Below are positions 30,252-38,244 of a stretch of 64,000 nucleotides of DNA, piece by piece. The translations under genes and the position numbers were made by a program. The stretch comes from Hymenobacter swuensis DY53 (lineage in GTDB: Bacteria; Bacteroidota; Bacteroidia; Cytophagales; Hymenobacteraceae): positions 4,362,501 to 4,426,500 of the forward strand of contig NZ_CP007145.1 of assembly GCF_000576555.1 (NCBI RefSeq). Direction: 5' to 3'. The notes below the pieces were generated by a model, which saw only the letters and a list, made by a program, of their open reading frames with translations, had not been told where the DNA came from and ran no database searches. How positions within the stretch are numbered: the first letter of the stretch is position 1; each line of letters begins with the position of its first letter.

Positions 30252-31916
30252 CTATTCAAATAACGTTCCTACGTAGTAGTTTTCGGTATCTACCTCCATA
30301 TTATCTCGTTTCAAATTGGGAACAGCTAACGACTGAAAAGTAGTGGTGACAGGTACCGTCTGGTAGCTGCCGCCGCGTTGGCGCAGGCGCACCGGTAGGG
30401 CAAAGCCGGCTTCATCGGCAATCCAACGGGCCTGGGGCGGGCCATTGGTAGGAAAGCGCACCTCCAGCACCGGCAGGCCTGGATGGCGCAGGTACTGGTT
30501 GAATACGGGCGTGAGGTCCTGGCCCAGTTGCTGGTTGAAGTAACCGACGACCTGCTCGGTAGTAATGGTCTGGTGGAAAAAGCGTTGGTTGAGGCCGCGC
30601 AGCAGCTCCCGCCACCGGGCATCATCGGGCACGTAGGCAGTACGGAGCATGTTCAGCAGGTTGCTGCCTTTGTCGTACATGTCGGAGGATCCTTCCCGGT
30701 TTACGCCGTAGGGCCCGATGATAGGCGCATCGTTCTGGATGTTGCGCCGCTGGCCATGGATATACTGCTGGGCGGCTTCCTTGCCGAACTGGCTTTCCAC
30801 GAACAAGGCCTCGGAGTACGTGGTAAACGACTCGTGAATCCACATATCGGCAATATCTTGGCTGGTGAGGCTGTTGCCGAACCACTCGTGGCCGCTTTCA
30901 TGGATAATGATGAAGTCCCACTGCAGGCCCCAGCCCGTGTCCGATCGGTCGCGGCCGAGGTAGCCGTTCAGGTACTTGTTGCCATACGCCACGGCACTCT
31001 GGTGCTCCATACCCAGGTGCGGAGTTTCGATTAGCTTATAGCCATCCTCATAGAACGGGTAGGGCCCAAACCACGACTCCAGCGACTTGAGCATGGGTTT
31101 TACGTTGGCGGCGAACTGCGTTTTGGCTTTGTTCAGGTTTTCGGGCAAAACCCAGTAGTCAAGCGTCAGGCGGCCTTTCTCGCCGGCGTACTCGTCGCTG
31201 AAGTGGGTGTAATCGGCCACGTTCAGGGCCACGTCGTAATTATTTATGGGGTTGCTCACAAACCAGTCGAAGCGGGTGGCACCGCCTTTCAGGGGCACGG
31301 TGCGGCGCAGGCGGCCGTTGGATACATCCTTGAGGCCTTTCGGTACGGTCACGCTGATGAGCATGCTGTCCACCTCATCGGCCTGCTGATCTTTGGTGGG
31401 CCACCAGATGCTGGCTCCCACTCCCTGACAGGCCGTGGCCACCCACGGCTTGCCTTTGGCATCCTGCGTGAATACAAAGCCACCATCCCAGGGCGCATTT
31501 TTGGCCTCAATAGGCTGGCCGCCATAGAATACTGTGAAGCTGGTTTGAGTGCCCTTACGAATGGGTTCAGGAAAGGTGACAAATACCGCGTTGGCCTCTC
31601 GGGTAAATGGTACGGCCTTACCCTGGTACTCTACCTTCTCCACGGCCAGGTTGGCAAACAGATCGAATTGCAGACGGGTGAAGTCGCGGGTAGCGTTGAA
31701 GTGAAATTCGTTGGAGCCGCTGATGGCCTTGCGGGCTACGTTCAGCCGCACATCAAGGTGGTAGTAAGTGATGTCGTAGCAGGTGCGCAGCGGTGAGAGG
31801 TAGCCCCGCAAAGAATCGGCGCGGGTGAAGGCCGGCTTAGGCTGCAGCAGCTGCCCCGCCACGGGACGCACGAAACCGCACAGCGCGGCCAGGAACAGGA
31901 AGGAGAAAAAGCGCAC
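30252..31916 (-). CDS. M1-family metallopeptidase, secreted
   Basis: A GTG at 31916 opens a signal peptide (MRFFSFLFLAALCGFVRPVA). The 554-residue enzyme has the gluzincin zinc site HESGHEWFG (His339, Glu340, His343) and, 18 residues later, Glu362 in MWIHESFTTYSEA. The usual GAMEN exopeptidase motif reads GMEHQSAVAYG here, as in many Bacteroidota members, and a conserved Tyr/Phe region follows. It lacks the large C-terminal helical domain of classical aminopeptidase N. It should cut N-terminal residues from peptides in the periplasm or outside. It is monocistronic. Confidence 0.92.
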   Translation of the reverse strand: MRFFSFLFLAALCGFVRPVAGQLLQPKPAFTRADSLRGYLSPLRTCYDITYYHLDVRLNVARKAISGSNEFHFNATRDFTRLQFDLFANLAVEKVEYQGKAVPFTREANAVFVTFPEPIRKGTQTSFTVFYGGQPIEAKNAPWDGGFVFTQDAKGKPWVATACQGVGASIWWPTKDQQADEVDSMLISVTVPKGLKDVSNGRLRRTVPLKGGATRFDWFVSNPINNYDVALNVADYTHFSDEYAGEKGRLTLDYWVLPENLNKAKTQFAANVKPMLKSLESWFGPYPFYEDGYKLIETPHLGMEHQSAVAYGNKYLNGYLGRDRSDTGWGLQWDFIIIHESGHEWFGNSLTSQDIADMWIHESFTTYSEALFVESQFGKEAAQQYIHGQRRNIQNDAPIIGPYGVNREGSSDMYDKGSNLLNMLRTAYVPDDARWRELLRGLNQRFFHQTITTEQVVGYFNQQLGQDLTPVFNQYLRHPGLPVLEVRFPTNGPPQARWIADEAGFALPVRLRQRGGSYQTVPVTTTFQSLAVPNLKRDNMEVDTENYYVGTLFE

Positions 31917-32013
31917 GGCGGCAGAAATTAAGCAGGGTTCAGGTTAAAGAACGGGAAAGGAGGCCAAACGCTGCGTACAGTGTCACTTTCACCAATGGGC
32001 CGGCAAACTCCCG

Positions 32014-32021
32014 TAGGTTTG
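32014..32021 (+). promoter_or_regulatory. -7 box of the EamA gene
   Basis: TAGGTTTG matches TAnnTTTG exactly and lies 23 bases before the ATG at 32045. Confidence 0.6.
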
Positions 32022-32044
32022 TGCTTCTTCAGTTCGCTTTTCAC

Positions 32045-32962
32045 ATGACGCAACCACCTGCCCCCACCCGCGCCGCCCTACTGCTGGCCTTCGCGGCCGT
32101 GTATATCATCTGGGGCTCCACGTACCTGGGCATCCGCTTCGCCATCGACTCCATCCCGCCGCTGCTGATGGCCGGCTCCCGCTACACGCTGGCCGGGGCA
32201 CTGCTGTACGGCTTTATGCGGTGGCGGGGCGAGCCGACTCCTACCCGCAAAGGCTGGCTGACGGCCGCTGTAATCGGGGTGTGCCTGCTGGGCTTCGGCA
32301 ACGGGGGCGTAACGCTGGGCGAACAGTACATCCCCACGGGCCTGACGGCACTGTTGGTAGCCACAGTGCCCATGTTTCTGGCGCTACTAGGCTGGTGGAG
32401 CGGCGTGGCCGCCCGCCCCCGGCCGGTGGTAGCCGCCGGCCTGGCAGCTGGCTTGGCGGGGGTGTACCTGTTGGCCCGCACGCCGGGAGCCAGTCATGTT
32501 GCCAAACCGGGGCACGAGGAACTAGGCATCGGACTGGTGCTGGTGGCGGCCCTGGTGTGGGCCATTGGCTCCCTGTATTCCAAAAACCACCAGCCTACTC
32601 CCTCGCCGTTTCTTTCAGGCGGCATGCAGATGCTGTGCGGGGGCGTGGCTATGCTGCTGGTAGGGTTGCTGCGCGGCGAAGCGGCCGGTTTCAGTCTGGC
32701 GCAGGTTACGGCTACTTCCTGGCTGGCCTATGCCTACCTGGTCACGTTCGGCAGCATTGTGGGCTTCACGGCCTACATCTGGCTGCTGCGGGTGGTGGAG
32801 CCAGCGCTGGCGGGCACGTATGCCTTCGTGAACCCCGTGGTGGCGGTATTGCTGGGCTGGCTGTTTCTGCACGAAGTGCCCGACCCGCAAATGCTCGGGG
32901 GCGCGGCCCTTATTGTGCTGGCCGTAGCATTGGTAGTGCTGGGCGGGCGCGGTAAAAAGTAA
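32045..32962 (+). CDS. EamA-family (DMT superfamily) transporter
   Basis: The ATG at 32045 (MTQPPAPTRAALLLAFAAVY) gives 305 residues with about ten membrane helices and two EamA repeats. The repeat motifs include YIIWGSTYLGIRFA near the start, PLLMAGSRYTLAGALLYG and, at the end of repeat two, ALAGTYAFVNPVVAVLLGWLFLHE. Members export or import amino acids, nucleotide sugars or drugs, and the substrate cannot be told. The in-frame start eight codons earlier is upstream of the expected transcription start and is unlikely. Confidence 0.93.
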   Translation: MTQPPAPTRAALLLAFAAVYIIWGSTYLGIRFAIDSIPPLLMAGSRYTLAGALLYGFMRWRGEPTPTRKGWLTAAVIGVCLLGFGNGGVTLGEQYIPTGLTALLVATVPMFLALLGWWSGVAARPRPVVAAGLAAGLAGVYLLARTPGASHVAKPGHEELGIGLVLVAALVWAIGSLYSKNHQPTPSPFLSGGMQMLCGGVAMLLVGLLRGEAAGFSLAQVTATSWLAYAYLVTFGSIVGFTAYIWLLRVVEPALAGTYAFVNPVVAVLLGWLFLHEVPDPQMLGGAALIVLAVALVVLGGRGKK

Positions 32963-33031
32963 CCAGCCGGCCTAGCTGCGGAGCAGCAGGATTTCCATCG
33001 GACAGCGGCGCATGGCCCAACTCGGCTTGGT

Positions 33032-33039
33032 TAATTTTG
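33032..33039 (+). promoter_or_regulatory. -7 box of the esterase gene
   Basis: TAATTTTG fits TAnnTTTG and ends 30 bases before the ATG at 33070. Confidence 0.55.
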
Positions 33040-33069
33040 CAACCGGCTTTTCTACCTGACTTCTATCCC

Positions 33070-34080
33070 ATGGCTGTTCCTTTCCGACCGTTATCTGCCG
33101 GCTCTGTTTTCTGTCGACCACGGATATTTGCTTGCTGCAAGACGGCGACGGACTGGAGCTGGCGAGTATGGATGGTGCTGTGGTTGCTGACCTGCTCTTT
33201 CAGCAGCGTTGGCCAGCTGCCCACGCTGCACGGCGGCACGCTGCAGCGGCTGCCTGACTTCCCTTCCCGCTACGTGCAGCCCCGTGCCGTAGATGTCTGG
33301 CTACCTGAAGGGTACGTACCGACCAAAAAATACGCGACGCTATACATGCACGATGGGCAGATGCTCTTCGATAACACCACCACTTGGAACCTGCAGGAAT
33401 GGCACGTGGAGGAAACCATGAGCCGGCTGTTGCGCGAGCAGAAAATCCGGGACTGTATTGTGGTGGCCGTCTGGAATAATGGCGCGGCCCGGTTCGCCGA
33501 GTATTTCCCTCAGAAAGCCCTGACCTACCTTCCGGCTGCGCTGCGTGACACGCTGGTCCTGCGGGAGCTGGGCGGCCGGCCGCAGGCCGATAATTACCTA
33601 TGTTTTCTGGTTCGGGAGCTGAAACCGTATATCGATGCCCATTTTGCCACCCGCCCTGAAGCCGCCAGCACCTTTGTGGCGGGCTCCAGCATGGGCGGCC
33701 TGATTTCCCTGTACGCCGTGTGCGAGTATCCGCGCGTATTTGGCGGCGCCGCCTGCCTTTCCACGCACTGGACCGGCAGCCTGCGGGGCACCAACGACGC
33801 CATTCCGCAGGCCTTACGGGCCTACCTGCTGAAATCCCGGCCCAGCCCGGCCACGCACCGACTGTATTTTGACTACGGCACCGCGGGCCTGGACGCAGCG
33901 TACAAGGCGCCGCAGCTCCTGGCCGATGCCTTGCTGCGGCAGGCTGGCTATACTACCCGCAACCTTCTGAGCCGGGAGTTTGCCGGCGCCGACCACTCGG
34001 AAAAGGCATGGAGTCAGCGGTTGGCGCTTCCCCTGGAATTCCTGCTGGCACCGGTCTCCGGAATTGGCTCCGTGCGCTAG
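33070..34080 (+). CDS. alpha/beta-hydrolase of the putative esterase family (esterase D-like), secreted
   Basis: The ATG at 33070 gives 336 residues. The first 50 are a long leader ending in a hydrophobic stretch (MVLWLLTCSFSSVGQ), so it is exported; a later start at that methionine would also give a signal peptide. The core has YATLYMHDGQMLFD, the nucleophile elbow FVAGSSMGGLISLYA and a late GADHSEKAW with the candidate catalytic His. This is the Esterase/PF00756 layout of enzymes such as enterobactin esterase and feruloyl esterases. The substrate is unknown. A glycosidase gene follows 31 bases downstream, so carbohydrate ester removal is plausible. Confidence 0.87.
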   Translation: MAVPFRPLSAGSVFCRPRIFACCKTATDWSWRVWMVLWLLTCSFSSVGQLPTLHGGTLQRLPDFPSRYVQPRAVDVWLPEGYVPTKKYATLYMHDGQMLFDNTTTWNLQEWHVEETMSRLLREQKIRDCIVVAVWNNGAARFAEYFPQKALTYLPAALRDTLVLRELGGRPQADNYLCFLVRELKPYIDAHFATRPEAASTFVAGSSMGGLISLYAVCEYPRVFGGAACLSTHWTGSLRGTNDAIPQALRAYLLKSRPSPATHRLYFDYGTAGLDAAYKAPQLLADALLRQAGYTTRNLLSREFAGADHSEKAWSQRLALPLEFLLAPVSGIGSVR

Positions 34081-34111
34081 CAATCCGCTTCACTTGTCTG
34101 CTACATTAAGT

Positions 34112-36436
34112 ATGCTCCGCTCCTTTCTCTGCCTGCTGTTACCCGCCGTTCTGCTGGTCGCCGGCTGCACCCAAACCCGCCCTGCGCGTACTACGGCGAT
34201 GACAAACTCCGTGACCGGGCAGCCAGATGTGCTGGAAACGATGAAAATTACCGTGCCTCAGTCGGCCAACCGGGTGGCTTCTTTTACCAACAAAGCCGCT
34301 GCTTACTACTGCGCTCAGACCCACGAGGTCAACCACCCCGAGTACAGCTGGTTTGAGGGACTTAACGTGGCCAAGAACCGGGTATTTGGGGGCTATGAGT
34401 TTTTTGTGGCCGGTCAGCCGCTTGATAACCGCGTGGCCGAGGTAACAGTGTATCCGCACAAGCTGGTGCGCCGCCACGGCCCGACAGTACAGGAAGAGCT
34501 GTGGCTGTTTGATGAGAAGAACCTACTGGAAATCGACCTGACCGGCACTGCGCAGCCCATCGGCATTGAGCTGAAGGGTGAAAAGGTGCGCCTGCTCCGG
34601 CAGCAGGATGACGTAGCTTTTTTCTCGGCGCGGGAAGGCCGCTTCGTGCTGGCCGTGGCGGCCTCCCGTCCTCAGCCCATTACCGTGGCCGGCCAGCGCG
34701 TGGTAGCGGCCGGTGCCAAGGGCTTTTTGATTGCCTGCGGGGCTGAGGAGGCCGATGCAACCGCTTTGCTTCGGGAAGGCCAACGCAACGGGCCGGCCCT
34801 GAAGCTGGCCCGGGAGCAGCGCATCCGTCAGCCGCTGCAAACCAGTGCCTACGTGGCCGCCGATAACGACTCGCTGACCCTGGCCCTGCGCTGGCTAACT
34901 ACCACTACCGACCAACTAGTGAGCCGCCAGCAGGGCGACGGGATTTACGCCGGCCTGCCGTGGTTCAACGAATACTGGGGCCGCGACGAGTTCATTTCCT
35001 TCTCCGGCACGATGCTGGTCAGCGGCCAGTTTGCCGCCGCCCGCCGGATTCTGCTCTCATTTGCCCGCTATCAGCAGCTCGACCCCACTTCCAGATTCTT
35101 CGGCCGGGTGCCCAATATCGTTAACCCGAGCAACATCGATTACCATACCACCGACGGCACGCCCCGCTTCGTTAGTGCGCTGCAGGACTACGTGCGCTAC
35201 TCCGGCGACACCTCGCTGGTGCGGCAGCTTTATCCCAATGTGCAGGCCAGCATTGCGGGTGCCCTCACGTACTGGGTCGATAAAAAAGGCTACCTACTGC
35301 ATGCCGACAACGAAACCTGGATGGATGCCCGCGACGCGCAGCTGGTGGCCTTCACGCCCCGTGGCAGCCGCGCCAACGACATTCAGGCCCTGTGGTACCA
35401 GCAGCTGAAGGCCGGAGCCTACTTTGCGGCTTTCGTTCAGGATACGGCCAGCCAGAAGCGGTGGGAGCAGCTGGCAGAGCAAGTGAAAAGCCACTTTGCC
35501 CAAGACTTCCGCCGCCCCGGATACGACTACCTCGCCGACCGGCTTGACCAGCAGGATCGGCCTGATTTCAGTCTGCGTCCCAACCAGCTATTCGCGCTGG
35601 ATATGGTACCCGACGCGGACTTCGCCCGCCAGGCGTTACGCAAAACCTGGACGGAATTGGTATATCCGTGGGGCGTAGCTACCCTTGACCGGCACAATCC
35701 GCAATTTCATCCGTATCATTTGGCTCCCGAGATGTATCACAAGGATGCGGCTTATCACCGGGGCACTATTTGGCCCTGGCTCAACGGCATTGCCATGCAA
35801 CGGATGCTGGAAGCCGGCCAGCCGGAAACCGCCTGGCTGCTGTTCGCCAGCTCCAACCGCCAGACCCTGACCAGGGGCGTGGTAGGCGGCCTGAGCGAAA
35901 ATCTTGATGCCTATCCCCAGCCCGGCCAACAGTTGCCAAAGCTTACGGGGGCCTATTTACAGGCGTGGTCAAACGCCGAGCAGCTGCGGGTGTGGCACCA
36001 GTATTTCCTCGGTATTCGCCCCGACGCGGCCCACCATCAGCTTATTCTCGCTCCTCGGCTACCGATGGCCGTGCGGCAGCTCAGCTACAGTTTCACGGTG
36101 GGGCAAAGCCTGATTACTGCCGAATACCAAGCTACCCCACACCCTTCCCACACCTACCATCTGGGCCCTGAGTCCACCACCGTTACAGTGGATATTACTC
36201 CCTTCGAACCCATCCGACTGGACGCGCCAGCCAACGCGACGTTGAAAGTTTTCGTGACGCCGCCGCAGCTCACGGTAGTCTTGCTGGATGCAAAGGGCAA
36301 AGAGCTTACACGCCAGACCGCCACGCCCTCGGCCGCCCGACTGGCCCGGCAGCAACAGAATGACCAGACGTTGGCGAACCTGCCCTTCGCGCAGCCACTG
36401 CCGCTCAGCCAGCATCCGGTTACCCGGCAGAAATAG
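34112..36436 (+). CDS. amylo-alpha-1,6-glucosidase-type glycoside hydrolase (GH133-like), lipoprotein
   Basis: The ATG at 34112 opens a lipoprotein signal (MLRSFLCLLLPAVLLVAGC). The 774-residue protein has a beta-rich N-terminal domain (to about 265) and then an (alpha/alpha)6 barrel with FNEYWGRDEFISFSG (candidate Asp/Glu acid pair), GRVPNIVNPSN, ADNETWMDARD, and the late GTIWPWLNGIAM and GGLSENLDAYPQPGQ blocks. These match the glycogen debranching enzyme C-terminal family (PF06202). The lipoprotein signal places it in the periplasm or at the surface, unlike cytoplasmic debranching enzymes. A polysaccharide substrate is likely; which one cannot be told. Confidence 0.85.
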   Translation: MLRSFLCLLLPAVLLVAGCTQTRPARTTAMTNSVTGQPDVLETMKITVPQSANRVASFTNKAAAYYCAQTHEVNHPEYSWFEGLNVAKNRVFGGYEFFVAGQPLDNRVAEVTVYPHKLVRRHGPTVQEELWLFDEKNLLEIDLTGTAQPIGIELKGEKVRLLRQQDDVAFFSAREGRFVLAVAASRPQPITVAGQRVVAAGAKGFLIACGAEEADATALLREGQRNGPALKLAREQRIRQPLQTSAYVAADNDSLTLALRWLTTTTDQLVSRQQGDGIYAGLPWFNEYWGRDEFISFSGTMLVSGQFAAARRILLSFARYQQLDPTSRFFGRVPNIVNPSNIDYHTTDGTPRFVSALQDYVRYSGDTSLVRQLYPNVQASIAGALTYWVDKKGYLLHADNETWMDARDAQLVAFTPRGSRANDIQALWYQQLKAGAYFAAFVQDTASQKRWEQLAEQVKSHFAQDFRRPGYDYLADRLDQQDRPDFSLRPNQLFALDMVPDADFARQALRKTWTELVYPWGVATLDRHNPQFHPYHLAPEMYHKDAAYHRGTIWPWLNGIAMQRMLEAGQPETAWLLFASSNRQTLTRGVVGGLSENLDAYPQPGQQLPKLTGAYLQAWSNAEQLRVWHQYFLGIRPDAAHHQLILAPRLPMAVRQLSYSFTVGQSLITAEYQATPHPSHTYHLGPESTTVTVDITPFEPIRLDAPANATLKVFVTPPQLTVVLLDAKGKELTRQTATPSAARLARQQQNDQTLANLPFAQPLPLSQHPVTRQK

Positions 36437-36607
36437 GTATAGGGCGTTTAGGAGCTGAGCCCTGGCCCGTGGATTTAGCTAGTTGTCGCTCCAACTGCCG
36501 GTAGTGCGCATGCTCAGGACGTGCAGGGTGGCGTTTCGGGGTGTCTGGCGCAACGGTTTGCGCCCTTCCCGGTGTAGCTTCTGCTGCTGCGGCCGTCACG
36601 CCCACCG

Positions 36608-36615
36608 TATCTTTG
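36608..36615 (+). promoter_or_regulatory. -7 box of the first truncated haemoglobin gene
   Basis: TATCTTTG matches TAnnTTTG exactly and ends 27 bases before the ATG at 36643. Confidence 0.65.
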
Positions 36616-36642
36616 GAGCGTTACTTTCATATCGGTTACCGC

Positions 36643-37050
36643 ATGGCAACTACTGCTTCTCCCGCTCCCCTGCCCGATATCCGGACGGAAACTGATGTAC
36701 GCCGGCTGGTTGATGCCTTCTACCAGCGTGTGCAGGCCGATGACCTCATCGGCCCCATTTTCGAAGCAGTAGTGCAGGGCCAGTGGCCCCGTCACTTGGC
36801 CACGATGTATGATTTCTGGAGTGGCTTGCTGCTGGGTAGCAGCCGCTACCGGGGCCGCCCGTTTCCCAAACACCTGGCCCTGCCTATTGACAGCCGCCAC
36901 TTCCGCCGCTGGCTCACGCTGTTTGTGGAAACGGTGGAAGCGCACTTCCAGGGAACGGTTGCCGATGAGGCTATATATCGGGCAGGCACTATTGCTGCCG
37001 TGTTCGAGCACCGCATTGCGCAGGCCCGCAACTCCTTGCATATTCTGTAA
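36643..37050 (+). CDS. group III truncated haemoglobin
   Basis: I chose the ATG at 36643, after the promoter box, because the 34 residues of open frame before it are low-complexity. The 135-residue globin shows the group III pattern: VDAFYQRVQADDLIGPIF with distal Tyr B10, WPRHLATMYDFWSGLLLG, YRGRPFPKHLAL and IDSRHFRRWLTLFVET with the proximal His F8. Such proteins bind oxygen or NO and are linked to NO stress or microaerobic growth. Its start is 206 bases after the glycosidase gene, and a second globin gene lies 165 bases downstream. Confidence 0.94.
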   Translation: MATTASPAPLPDIRTETDVRRLVDAFYQRVQADDLIGPIFEAVVQGQWPRHLATMYDFWSGLLLGSSRYRGRPFPKHLALPIDSRHFRRWLTLFVETVEAHFQGTVADEAIYRAGTIAAVFEHRIAQARNSLHIL

Positions 37051-37215
37051 TAAATCGGCCTTAATTGGTATCCTTTCCGGTTTTTTAGTCGTACTAAGGC
37101 CCACCTCCGACAACTATTTGCGGGATAAAGACAAAAAAGATTTTTCGCTAATGCGCGAAAATTCCAAAACCTGCGTAAATTCGCTGCGTATCCACTCGTA
37201 ACTACTCCTCTTCGT

Positions 37216-37584
37216 ATGGTTACCCTGACTACTCTTCCTGATCTGCGTACCGAGGGCGACATCAAGACGCTGGTGGACACTGCCTTTAGTAAAGCCAACG
37301 ACGACGAGTTACTGGCCCCGCTCTGCCACGCGGTAGCCCGGGTACACTGGCCCCGCCACCTTACCTCCCTCTATGATTACTGGAGCAATGCCTTGCTTGG
37401 CACCACCCGGTATCAGGAAGGGCAGTTGGTACCGTTGCATTCCGCCCTGCCCATGAAGGGCCCGCACTTCCAACGGTGGGCCGAAATGCTGCAGCGCACT
37501 GTCGAAGAAAAATTTGCCGGCTCCAAAGCCGAAGAAGCTATTCATAAAGTAGCAACGCTGGCCTCCAACTCCCGCGCTGCCTGA
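37216..37584 (+). CDS. divergent group III truncated haemoglobin, distal pocket altered
   Basis: The product (122 residues) aligns with the preceding globin over its length. DLRTEGDIKTLVDTAFSKAN replaces the first helix, WPRHLTSLYDYWSNALLGTTRY matches the middle, and KGPHFQRWAEMLQRTVEEKF keeps the proximal His. The distal Tyr B10 is Phe and the Phe at the CD corner is Cys, so ligand binding should differ strongly. It also lacks the last ten residues. It may bind haem for redox or gas sensing rather than oxygen chemistry; that is inference. A terminator follows 68 bases later. Confidence 0.85.
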   Translation: MVTLTTLPDLRTEGDIKTLVDTAFSKANDDELLAPLCHAVARVHWPRHLTSLYDYWSNALLGTTRYQEGQLVPLHSALPMKGPHFQRWAEMLQRTVEEKFAGSKAEEAIHKVATLASNSRAA

Positions 37585-37652
37585 CTTCTTACCGGTTCAC
37601 CCACCCCCAATTCCCACCCGTTCTCCTCACACATTCACCCATCCACCCATAC

Positions 37653-37688
37653 AAAAAGCCCCCCGGACTTGAATCCGAGGGGCTTTTT
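37653..37688. terminator. bidirectional intrinsic terminator
   Basis: AAAAAGCCCC-CCGGA pairs with TCCG-AGGGGCTTTTT, one base bulged, between the globin and the small membrane protein gene, which converge. Confidence 0.85.
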
Positions 37689-37707
37689 ATTTGCGCGCCA
37701 AATTAGG

Positions 37708-38178
37708 TTATGAGAAATCATGCCGCTTCTTGTGAGCAAAATGAACTTCCAGGTAACGCTCTACGGCTGCGAACTGACTGTATTCATAGCTGAGTAAACA
37801 GATGTGCCCGCTGTCTTTAAAATCAAAATGTAGCCCTCTGCCTGCACTCTTTCTTCTTGGGTCCTCTCCAATCCACCAGCCAACCAGGGTTTTCATGGAC
37901 AGATGATGCAGCACTTTGTCAGGTTTCTGCTTCATGTGGAACACCTGCTGGCTAATTGTAAGCGTAGAGCGTTTTACAGTGGATTGATAATACCACGGCA
38001 GGAGTACTCCTACGAGTACCACTAACAGCAAACGACCTCCCAGCGAATCATATACGTGCTGCCGGTTAGCGTCCATTATGATGGCGAGACAGATAGCGCA
38101 GCTGACAGCAATGACAGCGTAGCATGCCGCCTTAGTAGTGAAGTGATTTGATTCAACCTCGATAGTGTCTTCCTGCAT
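37708..38178 (-). CDS. small two-helix membrane protein of unknown function
   Basis: The ATG at 38178 (MQEDTIEVESNHFTTKAACY) gives 156 residues. Two hydrophobic helices (CYAVIAVSCAICLAIIM and LGGRLLLVVLVGVLLPWYY) are separated by a short polar loop, and the remaining 95 residues are cytoplasmic and basic. It resembles small Bacteroidota PH-domain-like membrane proteins, but I do not recognise it with confidence. GC content is visibly lower than in the flanking genes. It is separated from odhB by a terminator. Confidence 0.6.
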   Translation of the reverse strand: MQEDTIEVESNHFTTKAACYAVIAVSCAICLAIIMDANRQHVYDSLGGRLLLVVLVGVLLPWYYQSTVKRSTLTISQQVFHMKQKPDKVLHHLSMKTLVGWWIGEDPRRKSAGRGLHFDFKDSGHICLLSYEYSQFAAVERYLEVHFAHKKRHDFS

Positions 38179-38191
38179 AGCCGATAAACGA

Positions 38192-38223
38192 AAAGCCGTG
38201 CCCCACATTAGAGGCACGGCTTT
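38192..38223. terminator. intrinsic terminator of odhB
   Basis: AAAGCCGTGCC pairs over 11 bp with GGCACGGCTTT across ten bases; on the minus strand the stem ends in a short T run, 21 bases after the odhB stop. Confidence 0.8.
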
Positions 38224-38244
38224 CAAAAGTATGATTCCTGACGG

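Noticed and set aside
36541..36642. N-terminal extension of the first truncated haemoglobin
   Set aside because: The 34 residues are low-complexity, and the exact -7 box falls inside them, so they are upstream of the likely transcript start.
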